Below, piece after piece: positions 1 to 8,824 of a DNA stretch of 64,000 bases. The stretch is from positions 2,542,001 to 2,606,000 of the forward strand of contig NZ_JAPEMB010000001.1 in assembly GCF_026343125.1 (NCBI RefSeq), given 5' to 3'. The position numbers and the translations under genes were made by a program. The stretch's first letter is position 1. Every line of letters begins with the position of its first letter. The DNA is from Streptomyces sp. NBC_00094 (GTDB lineage Bacteria; Actinomycetota; Actinomycetes; Streptomycetales; Streptomycetaceae). The notes under the pieces are model-generated. The model saw nothing but the letters and a program-made list of their open reading frames with translations. It was not told where the DNA came from and made no database searches.

Positions 1-1
1 G

Positions 2-3000
2 ATCGCCATGGTGATACCGCCCACGGTCGCCGCCGAGCGGGCGCAGGCGGCTGTGGCGGCGAGCGAGGACGACGGCAGCGTCAGCCCCGAGGACAAGGCC
101 TTGCAGGAGGCGAAGGCCACCGGGAAGCCGGTCGAGTTGACCTCCGCGCGGACCGAGCTCTCCGACACCTGGGTGAACCCGGACGGCACGTTCTCCGAGA
201 AGAAGTACGGTGCGCCGGTGCGCGTACTGCGGAGCGGCGTGTGGGTCGCCACGGACCCGACGCTCGAGTTCGCCACCGACGGATCGGTGAAGCCCAGAGC
301 CACCACCGTGGTCGTCTCCTTCTCCGGTGGCGGCACCGGACCGCTCCTCACCGGCGTGAAGGACGGCCGCACCCTGTCGCTGTCCTGGCCGTCCGCACTG
401 CCGAAGCCGACCCTCAACGGCAACGTGGCGACCTACGCCGAAGTGCTGCCCGGCGTCGACCTCCAGCTCAAGGCCGAGGTCGAGGGCTTCTCCCAGCTCG
501 TGGTGGTCAAGACCCCCGAGGCTGCCGACAACCCGGCGCTCGCCCAGCTGAAGTACACCATGTCCACGGTCGGCGTCACGGTCGCCACCGACCCCGCGAC
601 CGGCACGGTGACCGCGACGAATCCCGCCGGGCAGACGGTTTTCACCAGCCCGTCCCCCATCATGTGGGACTCCACCACCACCGGCAGCGGGACGGAGACC
701 CAGCAGAGCCTCAACCAGGCGTCGGCCCAGTCCCTGACGGCCACCGAGCCCGAGGCGCCGGAGCCTGACGACTCGTTCGAGCAGCCGGCCGGGTCCAAGG
801 AAGCCGTCATGGCGACCTCCGTGATCGGCAGCACCCTCCAGATCACCCCGGACCAGCAGCTCCTGCAGGCGGCGGACACCACCTACCCCGTCTACATCGA
901 CCCCTCGTGGGCCTGGGGCGGCCGCAACAACTGGACCCGGGTGTCGAAGAAGTACCCGACCAAGAACTACCTCAACTCCAACGAGGTGGCCCGCGTCGGC
1001 TACGAGAACGAGACCAACGGACTGTCACGGTCCTTCTTCCAGATGGACACGGCGAACGTCCGCGGGACCAAGGTGATCAGCTCCACCTTCCGCATCAAGA
1101 ACGTCTGGTCCTGGTCCTGCCAGGACCGGCCGGTGCAGCTGTGGCACACCGGGGCCATCGGCAAGCAGACCACCTGGAACAACCAGCCGGCGAAGATCGA
1201 CTGGCTCTACAACGTCAACGACTCCAAGGGCTGGTCCGATGGCTGCCCCGCGGGCAACCTCGAGTTCGACCTGACCTGGAAGATGCAGCGAGTCGCCGCG
1301 GCCGGCGACACCAGCGTCACCCTCGGCATGTACGCCGCGAACGAGAGCGACACCTTCGGCTGGAAGAAGTTCGACCCGAAGACCGCGACTCTGGAGACGG
1401 TCTACACCAACCCGCCCGCCACGCCGACCGGTCTGGGGACCAACCCCAAGACGGACTGCGCCACCGGCGGCCTCATCGGCAACACGACCGTCAGCCTCCA
1501 CGCGTTCGTGACCGACCCCAACGCGGGTAACCTGTCCGCCCAGTTCCAGGTCTTCCGCAGCGACGGCACCCTGGTCGCCGACGAGTGGATCCCGGGACTC
1601 AAGGACCGCGTCTCCACCCTGGTGGTCCCCGACGCGAAGCTCCCGAGCGGCAGCTACACCTGGAAGGTGCGCGCGTACGACCAGAGCGAGTACTCGGCGT
1701 GGAGCCAGACGTGCAAGTTCACCGTCGACCGCACCCGGCCGAACGAGAAGCCGGCGATCAGCTCGGTCACCTTCCCGAACGGTGAGAACGGCTGGCCCTC
1801 CGGCACCGGCAAGGCCCGCACCCCCGGCTCGTTCACCATCTCCGCCAACGGCGTGAGCGACGTGGTCTGGTACGGCTACTACACCGACTGGAACCCGGAC
1901 GTGAAGAGCGTCACCGTTCCCGCCGGCGGCTCGGCCACGGTCCAGCTCACCCCGCCCGGCGTCGGCCCGCACTTCGTCTACGCGTTCAGCCAGGACCCGG
2001 CGGGCAACCGCTCCGACACCACCGCCTACCTGTTCTACGCCGGCCGCTCGGTCGCGCGGGACCAGCCCGGTGACCTCAACGGCGACACGCTTCGTGACAT
2101 CTGGAGCAAGGACAGCTTCGGCACCCTGCTGACCTATGCCGGTCAGGGGAACGCGAAGTTCTCCACCACCACCAACGGCGGGGTCAGCGGCCTGGGTTCG
2201 GCACTGACGACCAGCTCGCTCGACTGGGGGCAGGACGGCTACAACGACCTGGTCACCCTGCAGCGCGACACGAACGACAACATCGACAAGCTCTGGGTCT
2301 ACTCCAACAACGGTCTCGGCCGCGTACGGGCGAACAGCATGCAGCAGATCAATGTGAGCTGCCCCGTCCGCGACGAGGAGATGGGCTGCACCGAGGAGGG
2401 CGACGACCACTGGCAGGGCGCCTCCCAGATCGTCAACCCCGGTGACCTGAACGGGGACGGGCGGGCCGACCTGCTGGTGAAGCAGGGCAAGCGCCTGTGG
2501 GCGTACTTCGGCGAGCGCAACCTCCTCCTCGACATGCACGGCGCTCCGGTGCTGGTGGGCGGCGAGGACTGGGACAAGTACAGCGTCATCACCCCGGGCG
2601 ACCTGAACGGCGACGGCGTCCCCGACCTCTGGCTCCGTGACAACGCCAACGGCGACATCCTGCGCACCTACGGCAAGCCGAGCGCGGACAAGAAGGCCGC
2701 CGTCGACCTGGCCACCTGGGGCTCCGCGCCCCGCACCAAGGTGGGCACCGGCGTGACCCTTGCCTTGTACCCGGAGGTCGGTTCGGTCGGAGACGTCTCC
2801 GGCGACGGTGTGACCGACCTGTGGGCCAGGAAGGCCGACAACACCGTGTTCGGCTGGTACGGCGAGATCGTGAACGGCGCCGTCGGCTCCTTCTCCGGCG
2901 GATTCGACGTCGACACGGTGGCCGGCGCCCGGATCGCGTCGGGCACCACGTTGGCCTCCGGCGAGCAGTTCACCACCAACGGCGCGAAGCTGGTCATGCA

Positions 3001-4030
3001 GACCGATGGCAACCTGGTGCTGTTCACCAAGGGCAACAAGCCGGTCTGGGCCACCAACACGGCCGGCAACCAGGGCGCCTTCGCCCGCATGCAGGCCGAC
3101 GGAGCCCTCGTCGTCTACACGGCCAACGGATCCACCACGCTGTGGAGCAGCAAGACCGGCAACAAGCCCAACTCCTACGCCGTCGTGCTCGCCCGCGGAG
3201 TCCTGGTCATCTACGACGCCGTCGGCAGGAGCCACTGGACCAGCGGCGGGCAGAGCCGGCCCGACTACAACGACGACGGCTACACCGACGTCCTCGCCCG
3301 CGACGCCAACGGCGACATGTGGGTCTACCCGGGCACCGGCGGAACAGGCACCAGCACCCTCGGCAGCCGCTACTTCGTCGGCAACGGCTGGTGGCGCGAC
3401 TGGTGGACGAACGCCTACAACACCGACCTCAACAACGACGGATACACGGACATCGTCGGGCGCAACCGCAACGGCGAGCTCCACCTGTACCCGGGTACCG
3501 ACGGAAAGGGCACCTACCCCTTCGGCTCCCCCTCCCTCCTCGGCGTCGGCTGGAACACGTACGACACCCTTGGCTTCGGGGACATCAACGGAGACGGACG
3601 CACCGACGCCATCGGCCGCGACAGCGGCGGCGACCTGTGGGTCTACCCGGGTACCGGAGGTACGGGCACCAGCACACTCAGCAGCCGGATCTTCATCGGC
3701 AACGGCTGGTGGCCGGCGTCCTGGACCACCATCCGGTTCGCCGACATGAACGGCGACTACAAGGTCGACATCATGGGCCGCACCGATCAGGGTGACCTGT
3801 ACGTCTATCCCAACACCAGCACCAACAACGGGGCCATCAGCTTCGGCGCCCGCTACTTCAACGGCAACGGCTGGTGGAACGGGCACTGGAACCCCTTCGC
3901 CACCGACCTCGACAGCAACGGCTCGGCGGAGTCCGTCGGTGTGACCAACAACGGAGAGCTGTACGACTTCCTCCCCAGCGGCCGCACCCTGGTCGGCGTC
4001 GGCTGGCAGTCCTTCGACGTCATCCTCTGA
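2..4030 (+). CDS. Secreted FG-GAP/VCBS repeat protein with bulb-lectin domain (5' partial)
   Basis: Large extracellular protein of unknown target. The frame is open to the left edge and the first residues look like the end of a signal peptide, so the ATG at base 8 is probably internal. Counting from that ATG, residues 290-450 form a DNRLRE-like beta module beginning with a YPVYIDPSW motif, followed by Fn3/Ig-like segments. Residues 690-960 hold FG-GAP repeats with calcium-loop motifs such as GDLNGDGRADLL. Residues 975-1075 form a bulb-type (mannose-binding) lectin domain with QTDGNLVLF and QADGALVVY strands, and a second FG-GAP block (DINGDGRTDAIG) runs to the end. The family suggests cell-surface or glycan binding; that role is inference. 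It ends just left of the first tRNA-end repeat. The N-terminal and DNRLRE modules resemble those of the minus-strand gene at 4812-8294. Confidence 0.85.
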   Translation: MAMVIPPTVAAERAQAAVAASEDDGSVSPEDKALQEAKATGKPVELTSARTELSDTWVNPDGTFSEKKYGAPVRVLRSGVWVATDPTLEFATDGSVKPRATTVVVSFSGGGTGPLLTGVKDGRTLSLSWPSALPKPTLNGNVATYAEVLPGVDLQLKAEVEGFSQLVVVKTPEAADNPALAQLKYTMSTVGVTVATDPATGTVTATNPAGQTVFTSPSPIMWDSTTTGSGTETQQSLNQASAQSLTATEPEAPEPDDSFEQPAGSKEAVMATSVIGSTLQITPDQQLLQAADTTYPVYIDPSWAWGGRNNWTRVSKKYPTKNYLNSNEVARVGYENETNGLSRSFFQMDTANVRGTKVISSTFRIKNVWSWSCQDRPVQLWHTGAIGKQTTWNNQPAKIDWLYNVNDSKGWSDGCPAGNLEFDLTWKMQRVAAAGDTSVTLGMYAANESDTFGWKKFDPKTATLETVYTNPPATPTGLGTNPKTDCATGGLIGNTTVSLHAFVTDPNAGNLSAQFQVFRSDGTLVADEWIPGLKDRVSTLVVPDAKLPSGSYTWKVRAYDQSEYSAWSQTCKFTVDRTRPNEKPAISSVTFPNGENGWPSGTGKARTPGSFTISANGVSDVVWYGYYTDWNPDVKSVTVPAGGSATVQLTPPGVGPHFVYAFSQDPAGNRSDTTAYLFYAGRSVARDQPGDLNGDTLRDIWSKDSFGTLLTYAGQGNAKFSTTTNGGVSGLGSALTTSSLDWGQDGYNDLVTLQRDTNDNIDKLWVYSNNGLGRVRANSMQQINVSCPVRDEEMGCTEEGDDHWQGASQIVNPGDLNGDGRADLLVKQGKRLWAYFGERNLLLDMHGAPVLVGGEDWDKYSVITPGDLNGDGVPDLWLRDNANGDILRTYGKPSADKKAAVDLATWGSAPRTKVGTGVTLALYPEVGSVGDVSGDGVTDLWARKADNTVFGWYGEIVNGAVGSFSGGFDVDTVAGARIASGTTLASGEQFTTNGAKLVMQTDGNLVLFTKGNKPVWATNTAGNQGAFARMQADGALVVYTANGSTTLWSSKTGNKPNSYAVVLARGVLVIYDAVGRSHWTSGGQSRPDYNDDGYTDVLARDANGDMWVYPGTGGTGTSTLGSRYFVGNGWWRDWWTNAYNTDLNNDGYTDIVGRNRNGELHLYPGTDGKGTYPFGSPSLLGVGWNTYDTLGFGDINGDGRTDAIGRDSGGDLWVYPGTGGTGTSTLSSRIFIGNGWWPASWTTIRFADMNGDYKVDIMGRTDQGDLYVYPNTSTNNGAISFGARYFNGNGWWNGHWNPFATDLDSNGSAESVGVTNNGELYDFLPSGRTLVGVGWQSFDVIL

Positions 4031-4053
4031 CGTCGAGGCCGTAGGCCGAAAAT

Positions 4054-4085
4054 GAGGGTGGGATCCCGTACGGGGTCCCACCCTC
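4054..4085 (+). terminator. Hairpin terminator after FG-GAP gene
   Basis: Inverted repeat with 14-nt arms (4054-4067 and 4072-4085, one mismatch) around a 4-nt GTAC loop, 24 nt after the stop codon. There is no clear T-run, which is usual for Streptomyces terminators. Confidence 0.7.
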
Positions 4086-4610
4086 GCGCGCATGGACCCG
4101 GCGCGGCAGACCAGGGGCGCGCACCTCGCCTCATTGATGCGAGGTGAGTGCCGCACGCGAAGACGCCCCCTGGGGAGCGTCTTCGCTGGTCAGATCGTTT
4201 TTCTTCGGTGGGGCGGGTGGGACTCGAACCCATTTCAGTGACGCGTCTCACCTGCGACGATGCAAAAGAGCCGGACATATCTATCCGTTTCCATCCGGCT
4301 GCATCCTCCTCGATCCTGCTCGATCGAGAACCGTTAGGCGTTCGCCACACCGCTTCCCCCGCGTCCCGGCGCCCCTACCGCACCCGCAGAGCTTGGGAAG
4401 ACTCTACCCATCAGCATCCCCGAATCACTGCACAGGTTGCCGCGGGCTCCCCACGCCCTGGCCCACGTTCGCCTTCTGCGGGCAGTTACGTTGCGTAGTG
4501 CCGTGCCTGTGAATTCGGGCGTCCACCCGTTGGCGGTGAGGACGTCCTCATACCCGCCGCCGGCTGCGGCTCAACCGGACCGAAGGACGAACGGTCACGG
4601 ACCCCACACC
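4086..4610. repeat. tRNA-end repeat, copy 1 (putative att site and flanks)
   Basis: Positions 4207-4232 match the 3' end of the CAT tRNA at 42532-42605, read on the minus strand, plus two flanking bases. The left side carries a perfect-stem hairpin (4157-4186) followed by a run of Ts, as in the other two copies. The right side (4233 to about 4610) is roughly 80 percent identical by eye to 18470-18845, including a TTACGTTGCGTAGTGCC stretch. No anticodon arm is present, so this is not a tRNA gene. I interpret it as an attachment site left by integration at the tRNA 3' end. Confidence 0.75.
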
Positions 4611-4765
4611 AGGCCCGCATGGGCTGGCGGCTACCGGTGTCGGAGGCACACCTGCACACGGGCGCGGTCCTGGATGCCCCGTCCGGCATCGCCTCCGGTA
4701 TCGAGACCGAGGACCCGGAAGCCGTCTACCTCGGGCGCCGTACACCTGTGGGGCCATCCGGCCGT

Positions 4766-4805
4766 ACGGGGTGGGGCCCGCTGTTTGTGGCTGGCCCCAC
4801 CCCGT
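4766..4805 (-). terminator. Hairpin terminator of minus-strand FG-GAP gene
   Basis: Perfect 13-nt arms (4766-4778 and 4793-4805) with a 14-nt loop, 6 nt beyond the stop of the minus-strand gene that ends at 4812. Bases 4611-4765 between the repeat and this hairpin show nothing I can identify. Confidence 0.65.
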
Positions 4806-4811
4806 TTGTGG

Positions 4812-7800
4812 TTAGCCGATGGCGAGGTTGGTTGTCCAGCCGGGTTCGCTGGCGATGAAGCGGGTTCCGTGGGTGGTTCGGCCGCCGGGGTAGAAGTAGA
4901 GCTTTCCGTCGTATGCGGTTGCCCAGATGTCGGGGATGGCGTCGCCGTTGGCGTCAGGGGTGCCCATGAGCATGGGCATGGAGGCCCGGTTCCAGCCGCC
5001 GGTTCCGTAGACCTCGTCCTGGCCGGTCTTGGAGTTTGCGGCGGCTGCCAGTGAGTTGAGGTCGACGCCGCCGGTCGAGGCGGGCTTGCCGTGGCGCAGG
5101 GCCAGGCCGCGTCCTTCTTCCTCGCCGCGGAAGAGGAGGTCGGGGACGCCGTCTCCGCTGATGTCGGTGACACTGACGAGGTCGCGGCTGGCCCAGGGGG
5201 TGCTGGTGAGCATGCGGGCTTCGGAGAAGGCGCCGCCGGTGTAGCCGATGAAGGCCCACAGCTGGTCACCGACGGTGGCGAACATGTCGGGCAGTCCGTC
5301 TCCGGTGATGTCCCCGGTGGCGAGGAGCTGGGTGTAGGTGAGGGCGGAGGGAGCGGGCGCGTTGGAAGGCAGGAGGATTTCCCGGCGCTTGGTGATGTTG
5401 ACGGCTCCGTAGCCGTCGCCGGGGTAGACCCAGAGCTTTCCGCCGACGCCGGCGATGAGGTCCTGCAGGCCGTCGCCGCCGTAGAAGTCACCATGGTGGG
5501 TGATCAGAGCGCCCTTGAAGTGCCCGGTGACGGGGGCGATGAAGGGCTGCAGCGTGTCACCGCCGTTGGGGTCCTTGTCGGGGTTCTCCCGGTAGGCACC
5601 GGACATGGAGTAGTCGATGTCACCGGTGCCCTTGGCCAGGTCCTTGTCCGCATGGGAAGGAAAGACGCGCAAGTTGCCGGATGCCGTGATGGACATCAGG
5701 TCGGGGAGCTTGTCGCCAGTGAAGTCACCGGGGACGTCGGCCTGTTCTCGCGGGGTGACGTAGAAGAAGTACTTCGTGGGTTCGGAGACGTGGCCTGCCC
5801 CGTCGACGGCCCTGACGAACAAGACGTTGGGTCCTGCCGTGGGGGGCTTGGCGTTGGAGAGAGTCGCGGGGACGGCGATCGCGGTACCGGCAGCGCGGCT
5901 CAGGAAGTAGGGGTAGCTGTTGGAGTTGAAGCCGTATTCGTAGCGCACGACGTCGGTGTCCTGGGCCCGGAAGGAGAAGGTGCCCGGGGTGCCGAACCTG
6001 ACCTTCGACCAGGCGGCGTCTTCGGCCTCGTTGGCGAAGTTCTCGTTGCTGTCGGCGTTGGGGAAGTCGGTGGAGCTGACCCTGGGCGACCTGGGTGCGG
6101 CGCTGTCGTAGATGAAGCGGCAGGGGACCTTGCCCGGGGCGTACGCCGAGGTGGCGCCGGCGTCGTCAACGGCGCGGACCCACCACGAGTAGGTGGTGTT
6201 GTTGATCAGGCCACTGGTGGAGAAGGCGGATGTGGTGCGCAGTGCGACGCTGGTGTCGGCGCCGACGGAGACGGTGCCGGTGGCCTTGAGCATGTCGCCG
6301 GTGGACCACTTACCGGTCGGCCACATGTCGAAGTCGAGCCGGTCGAGGTTGCCGTCCTTGTCGGTGGACCTGGCCGTGAAGTTGATGCTGTCGGAGCCGA
6401 CCCGCACGTACGGGGCGGTCGTGGTGCACTTGAAGTCAGGGCCGAGGTCGAGGCTGGTGGGGGTGGTCGGCGCCCGGTTGTAGGTCACCTCGAGGACGGG
6501 GGCGTTGTCGCCGTTCGCCTGGAACTTCTTCCAGGCGAACTGGGTCGTCTCGTCCCTGGCGCGCAGGCCGAAGGTGATGGTGCTCTTGCCCAGGGTGGCG
6601 GTCTTCTGGGCAGCCGCCGTCACATCGAATGCCTCGTAGGCGTCGCGGCAGTAGGTCTTGTAGCCGTGCGCGAAGCTCCGCGGCGCCGCAGCCAGGTTGA
6701 CGTCGGTGAGTTTGGGAGCGTTCTTCCAGTTCGTGCGCCCGTTGACCGGACCGGTGAGGTGGACGCTCATGCCCCGGTCACTGCACGACCAGGAGTAGGT
6801 CTCCAGCAGGCGCAGGGTGGCCTTCTGGATCTTGGCGCCCTGGAGGTTCTTGTCGAACGCGATGTTGAAGTACGAGCGGGAGGTGCCCCAGGTGTCGGAT
6901 TCGAAGCCGACGCGGGCCTCGTGCGTGCCGCCCTTGTTGAAGTCCTTGCCGTTGAAGAACGTGGCGTTGGGGTGGCGGCTGTAGGCGGTGGTCCAGTCCT
7001 GAGTGTGCTTCTTGACCGTGGGGTCGATGAAGACGGGGTAGACGGTTGCCGGATCGTTGAGAAAGTCCTGACTCGGGGTCAGGAGCCATTTTCCGTCGGA
7101 CAGGTCGGCCTCGACCAGGTCGCCGCGGGATTCGGGGGACGGGCCGTTGAGCAGCGGCAGGCTGAGGGTGGCCGCCGAACCGGTCTGGGACGGGCCCGGC
7201 GTGGGCTCGGCCGGGGCGGTGGGAAGCGGCGACTCGGTCAGCGTGGGGGCGGCCTCGTCTGTCGCCGTGGGCAGCACCTCGCCTTCAGGGTCGACCTGGT
7301 CGTCGGCCAGGTCTTCCGTGCTTGCGCTGGGGCTCGGGGTCGTCGAGGTTTCCGTGCTGACCGACGGTTCCGGCGTCTCGGACGCGGTCGGCTGGGACGA
7401 GGCACCCATTTCGCCGTCAGTGACGGCGGGGGCTCCACTGTTGTCCCACATCAGCGGGGTCGGTGACAGCGCGACCTCATCCCCGTCGGGATTCTCCGCC
7501 GCGACGATCCCTGACGCCGCGTTGAGGCGGAAGGTCAGAGTGGGCGAGGAGAGTCCGTAGGACAACTGAGTGACCCGTGGGTCGGCAGCCGCTTGGCGGT
7601 TCTTCAGCACGAGCAACTGCGCGAAACCGTCGTCATCGGCCGTCAGAACGAGATCGGCTCCCGGGAAGATCTCCGGATACAGAGCCCGTGAGCCGTCGAT
7701 GATCGGCGTGGGTACGGGGCCGGGCCACGTCAGCTCGATCTGATGGAATTCAGACTCACCCACGGTCAGGGTGACCAGAGGGCTCGCCGTGCCCTCCTCC

Positions 7801-8294
7801 GTAGTGGCCGCGGGCAGCAGCGAAGCGTGGCGGACATTCTTGCGTGAAGCGCGTTCTGAGGCACTGGCCTTACTTCCCGCGGAGAACACGATGCGGGTAT
7901 TCGTTGCCGCGGGTTCCCAGCCGGCATCCGTCCGGTGCAGGGTGGTGTCGATCGCCTTCCACTCCTGGCCGACTTTCGCCCACATCGGGGAGGCGTAGAG
8001 CTTCTTCGTCATGAGCCCGTCGGGGCGGGCCCATGTGGACGAGCGCTCCGTCCGCTCGGCGGTGGCCTCGACCGGCTTGCCTGTCTTGCGGGCCAGCGCG
8101 AACGCGGCGCCCTGTGTGACCGTCTTCGGCTGCTGCTTCCGGGCCGCGCCACCCTTGTCGGCGACGAGCGGCGGGGAGGCGTCCTCGGAGGAGGATTCGA
8201 ACCCGGCGTAGGTGATCGCGCCCGCGGCGAGCGCGGCGGCGAGTATCGCGGCACTCACCCGCCGCCCGGGCAGCCGGTGCCATGTCTGTCTCAT
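4812..8294 (-). CDS. Secreted FG-GAP/VCBS repeat protein
   Basis: Predicted exported protein of 1160 residues. A short basic start and hydrophobic stretch (about residues 12-30) form the signal peptide. A domain to about residue 300 resembles the one in the lectin-bearing protein at 2-4030. A Ser/Thr/Pro/Glu-rich linker follows (about 310-410), then a DNRLRE-like module (about 430-600, with YPVFIDPT and WSCSDR motifs), Fn3-like segments, and C-terminal FG-GAP repeats with DxDGxxD loops (GDITGDGLPD, DISGDGVPD). The start at 8294 has a GGAAAGG site 11-12 nt upstream; an in-frame ATG at 8283 is the alternative. It is divergent from the RHS toxin gene. Function is unknown; surface adhesion or calcium-dependent binding is family-based inference. 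Confidence 0.88.
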   Translation of the reverse strand: MRQTWHRLPGRRVSAAILAAALAAGAITYAGFESSSEDASPPLVADKGGAARKQQPKTVTQGAAFALARKTGKPVEATAERTERSSTWARPDGLMTKKLYASPMWAKVGQEWKAIDTTLHRTDAGWEPAATNTRIVFSAGSKASASERASRKNVRHASLLPAATTEEGTASPLVTLTVGESEFHQIELTWPGPVPTPIIDGSRALYPEIFPGADLVLTADDDGFAQLLVLKNRQAAADPRVTQLSYGLSSPTLTFRLNAASGIVAAENPDGDEVALSPTPLMWDNSGAPAVTDGEMGASSQPTASETPEPSVSTETSTTPSPSASTEDLADDQVDPEGEVLPTATDEAAPTLTESPLPTAPAEPTPGPSQTGSAATLSLPLLNGPSPESRGDLVEADLSDGKWLLTPSQDFLNDPATVYPVFIDPTVKKHTQDWTTAYSRHPNATFFNGKDFNKGGTHEARVGFESDTWGTSRSYFNIAFDKNLQGAKIQKATLRLLETYSWSCSDRGMSVHLTGPVNGRTNWKNAPKLTDVNLAAAPRSFAHGYKTYCRDAYEAFDVTAAAQKTATLGKSTITFGLRARDETTQFAWKKFQANGDNAPVLEVTYNRAPTTPTSLDLGPDFKCTTTAPYVRVGSDSINFTARSTDKDGNLDRLDFDMWPTGKWSTGDMLKATGTVSVGADTSVALRTTSAFSTSGLINNTTYSWWVRAVDDAGATSAYAPGKVPCRFIYDSAAPRSPRVSSTDFPNADSNENFANEAEDAAWSKVRFGTPGTFSFRAQDTDVVRYEYGFNSNSYPYFLSRAAGTAIAVPATLSNAKPPTAGPNVLFVRAVDGAGHVSEPTKYFFYVTPREQADVPGDFTGDKLPDLMSITASGNLRVFPSHADKDLAKGTGDIDYSMSGAYRENPDKDPNGGDTLQPFIAPVTGHFKGALITHHGDFYGGDGLQDLIAGVGGKLWVYPGDGYGAVNITKRREILLPSNAPAPSALTYTQLLATGDITGDGLPDMFATVGDQLWAFIGYTGGAFSEARMLTSTPWASRDLVSVTDISGDGVPDLLFRGEEEGRGLALRHGKPASTGGVDLNSLAAAANSKTGQDEVYGTGGWNRASMPMLMGTPDANGDAIPDIWATAYDGKLYFYPGGRTTHGTRFIASEPGWTTNLAIG

Positions 8295-8824
8295 GAGGTG
8301 AGGACCCTTTCCCGAGCATCCGGGCTCTCACGGCACCGGCTGAAACCACTGAGCCGGCCATGACGTCTGGGTGAGTGAGTCCGGAGCGGAGCACCTTTCC
8401 GCGGGCATGGCTGGGCGAGCCGATGATGACCCATCAATGTCCCGGCGTCACCCCACGCTCACACAAGGCAGCGAGCATCACCGGCCGACTGCGGACACCG
8501 CCCACTTGGTAGTGCGACACGTAAGCGGCAGAGCCGGCAGCCTCCCCAAAGAAGCAAACAGCAACAAACAGTGATGGATGGTCATTACTAACCGGCATTT
8601 CATGGGTAGATGCAGCAATCATGTTGTTTGTCGAGCTTGACGCGCCGACCGCATGTCTGTGCCGGAAGAAACCGCTTAACCCTGCCTGGACGGGTCTGAA
8701 TAGTTACGCTCCGTGACGTTAATCACGTGGCGTCATTGCGCTCTGGTGTTCCTTCACAGTTCACCCGCAGAATCTTTCCAATCTGAAGTGCAATCACCTG
8801 CGGTCCGCTCCGGTCCCGCTCCAA
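8295..8824. other. Divergent intergenic region (FG-GAP gene / RHS gene)
   Basis: About 530 bases without a convincing gene. It must hold promoters for both flanking genes and is less GC-rich than the coding DNA. An inverted repeat CGTGA-(6)-TCACG lies at about 8712-8727 and could be an operator. I could not assign -35 and -10 boxes with confidence. Confidence 0.4.

Noticed and set aside
8..10. ATG at base 8 as true start of the first gene
   Set aside because: The frame is open upstream and the first residues look like the tail of a signal peptide, so the start is probably outside the window.
1025..4156. Long minus-strand open frame opposite the FG-GAP gene
   Set aside because: Antisense shadow of a high-GC gene. 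It has no ribosome site or family motif, and the plus-strand protein has clear domains. Similar shadows opposite RHS, dnaG, dgt and others were dropped.
4207..4232. tRNA-like 3' end at copy 1 (and at 18444-18469)
   Set aside because: Only the acceptor and T arm match; no anticodon arm or 5' acceptor follows, so these are not tRNA genes.
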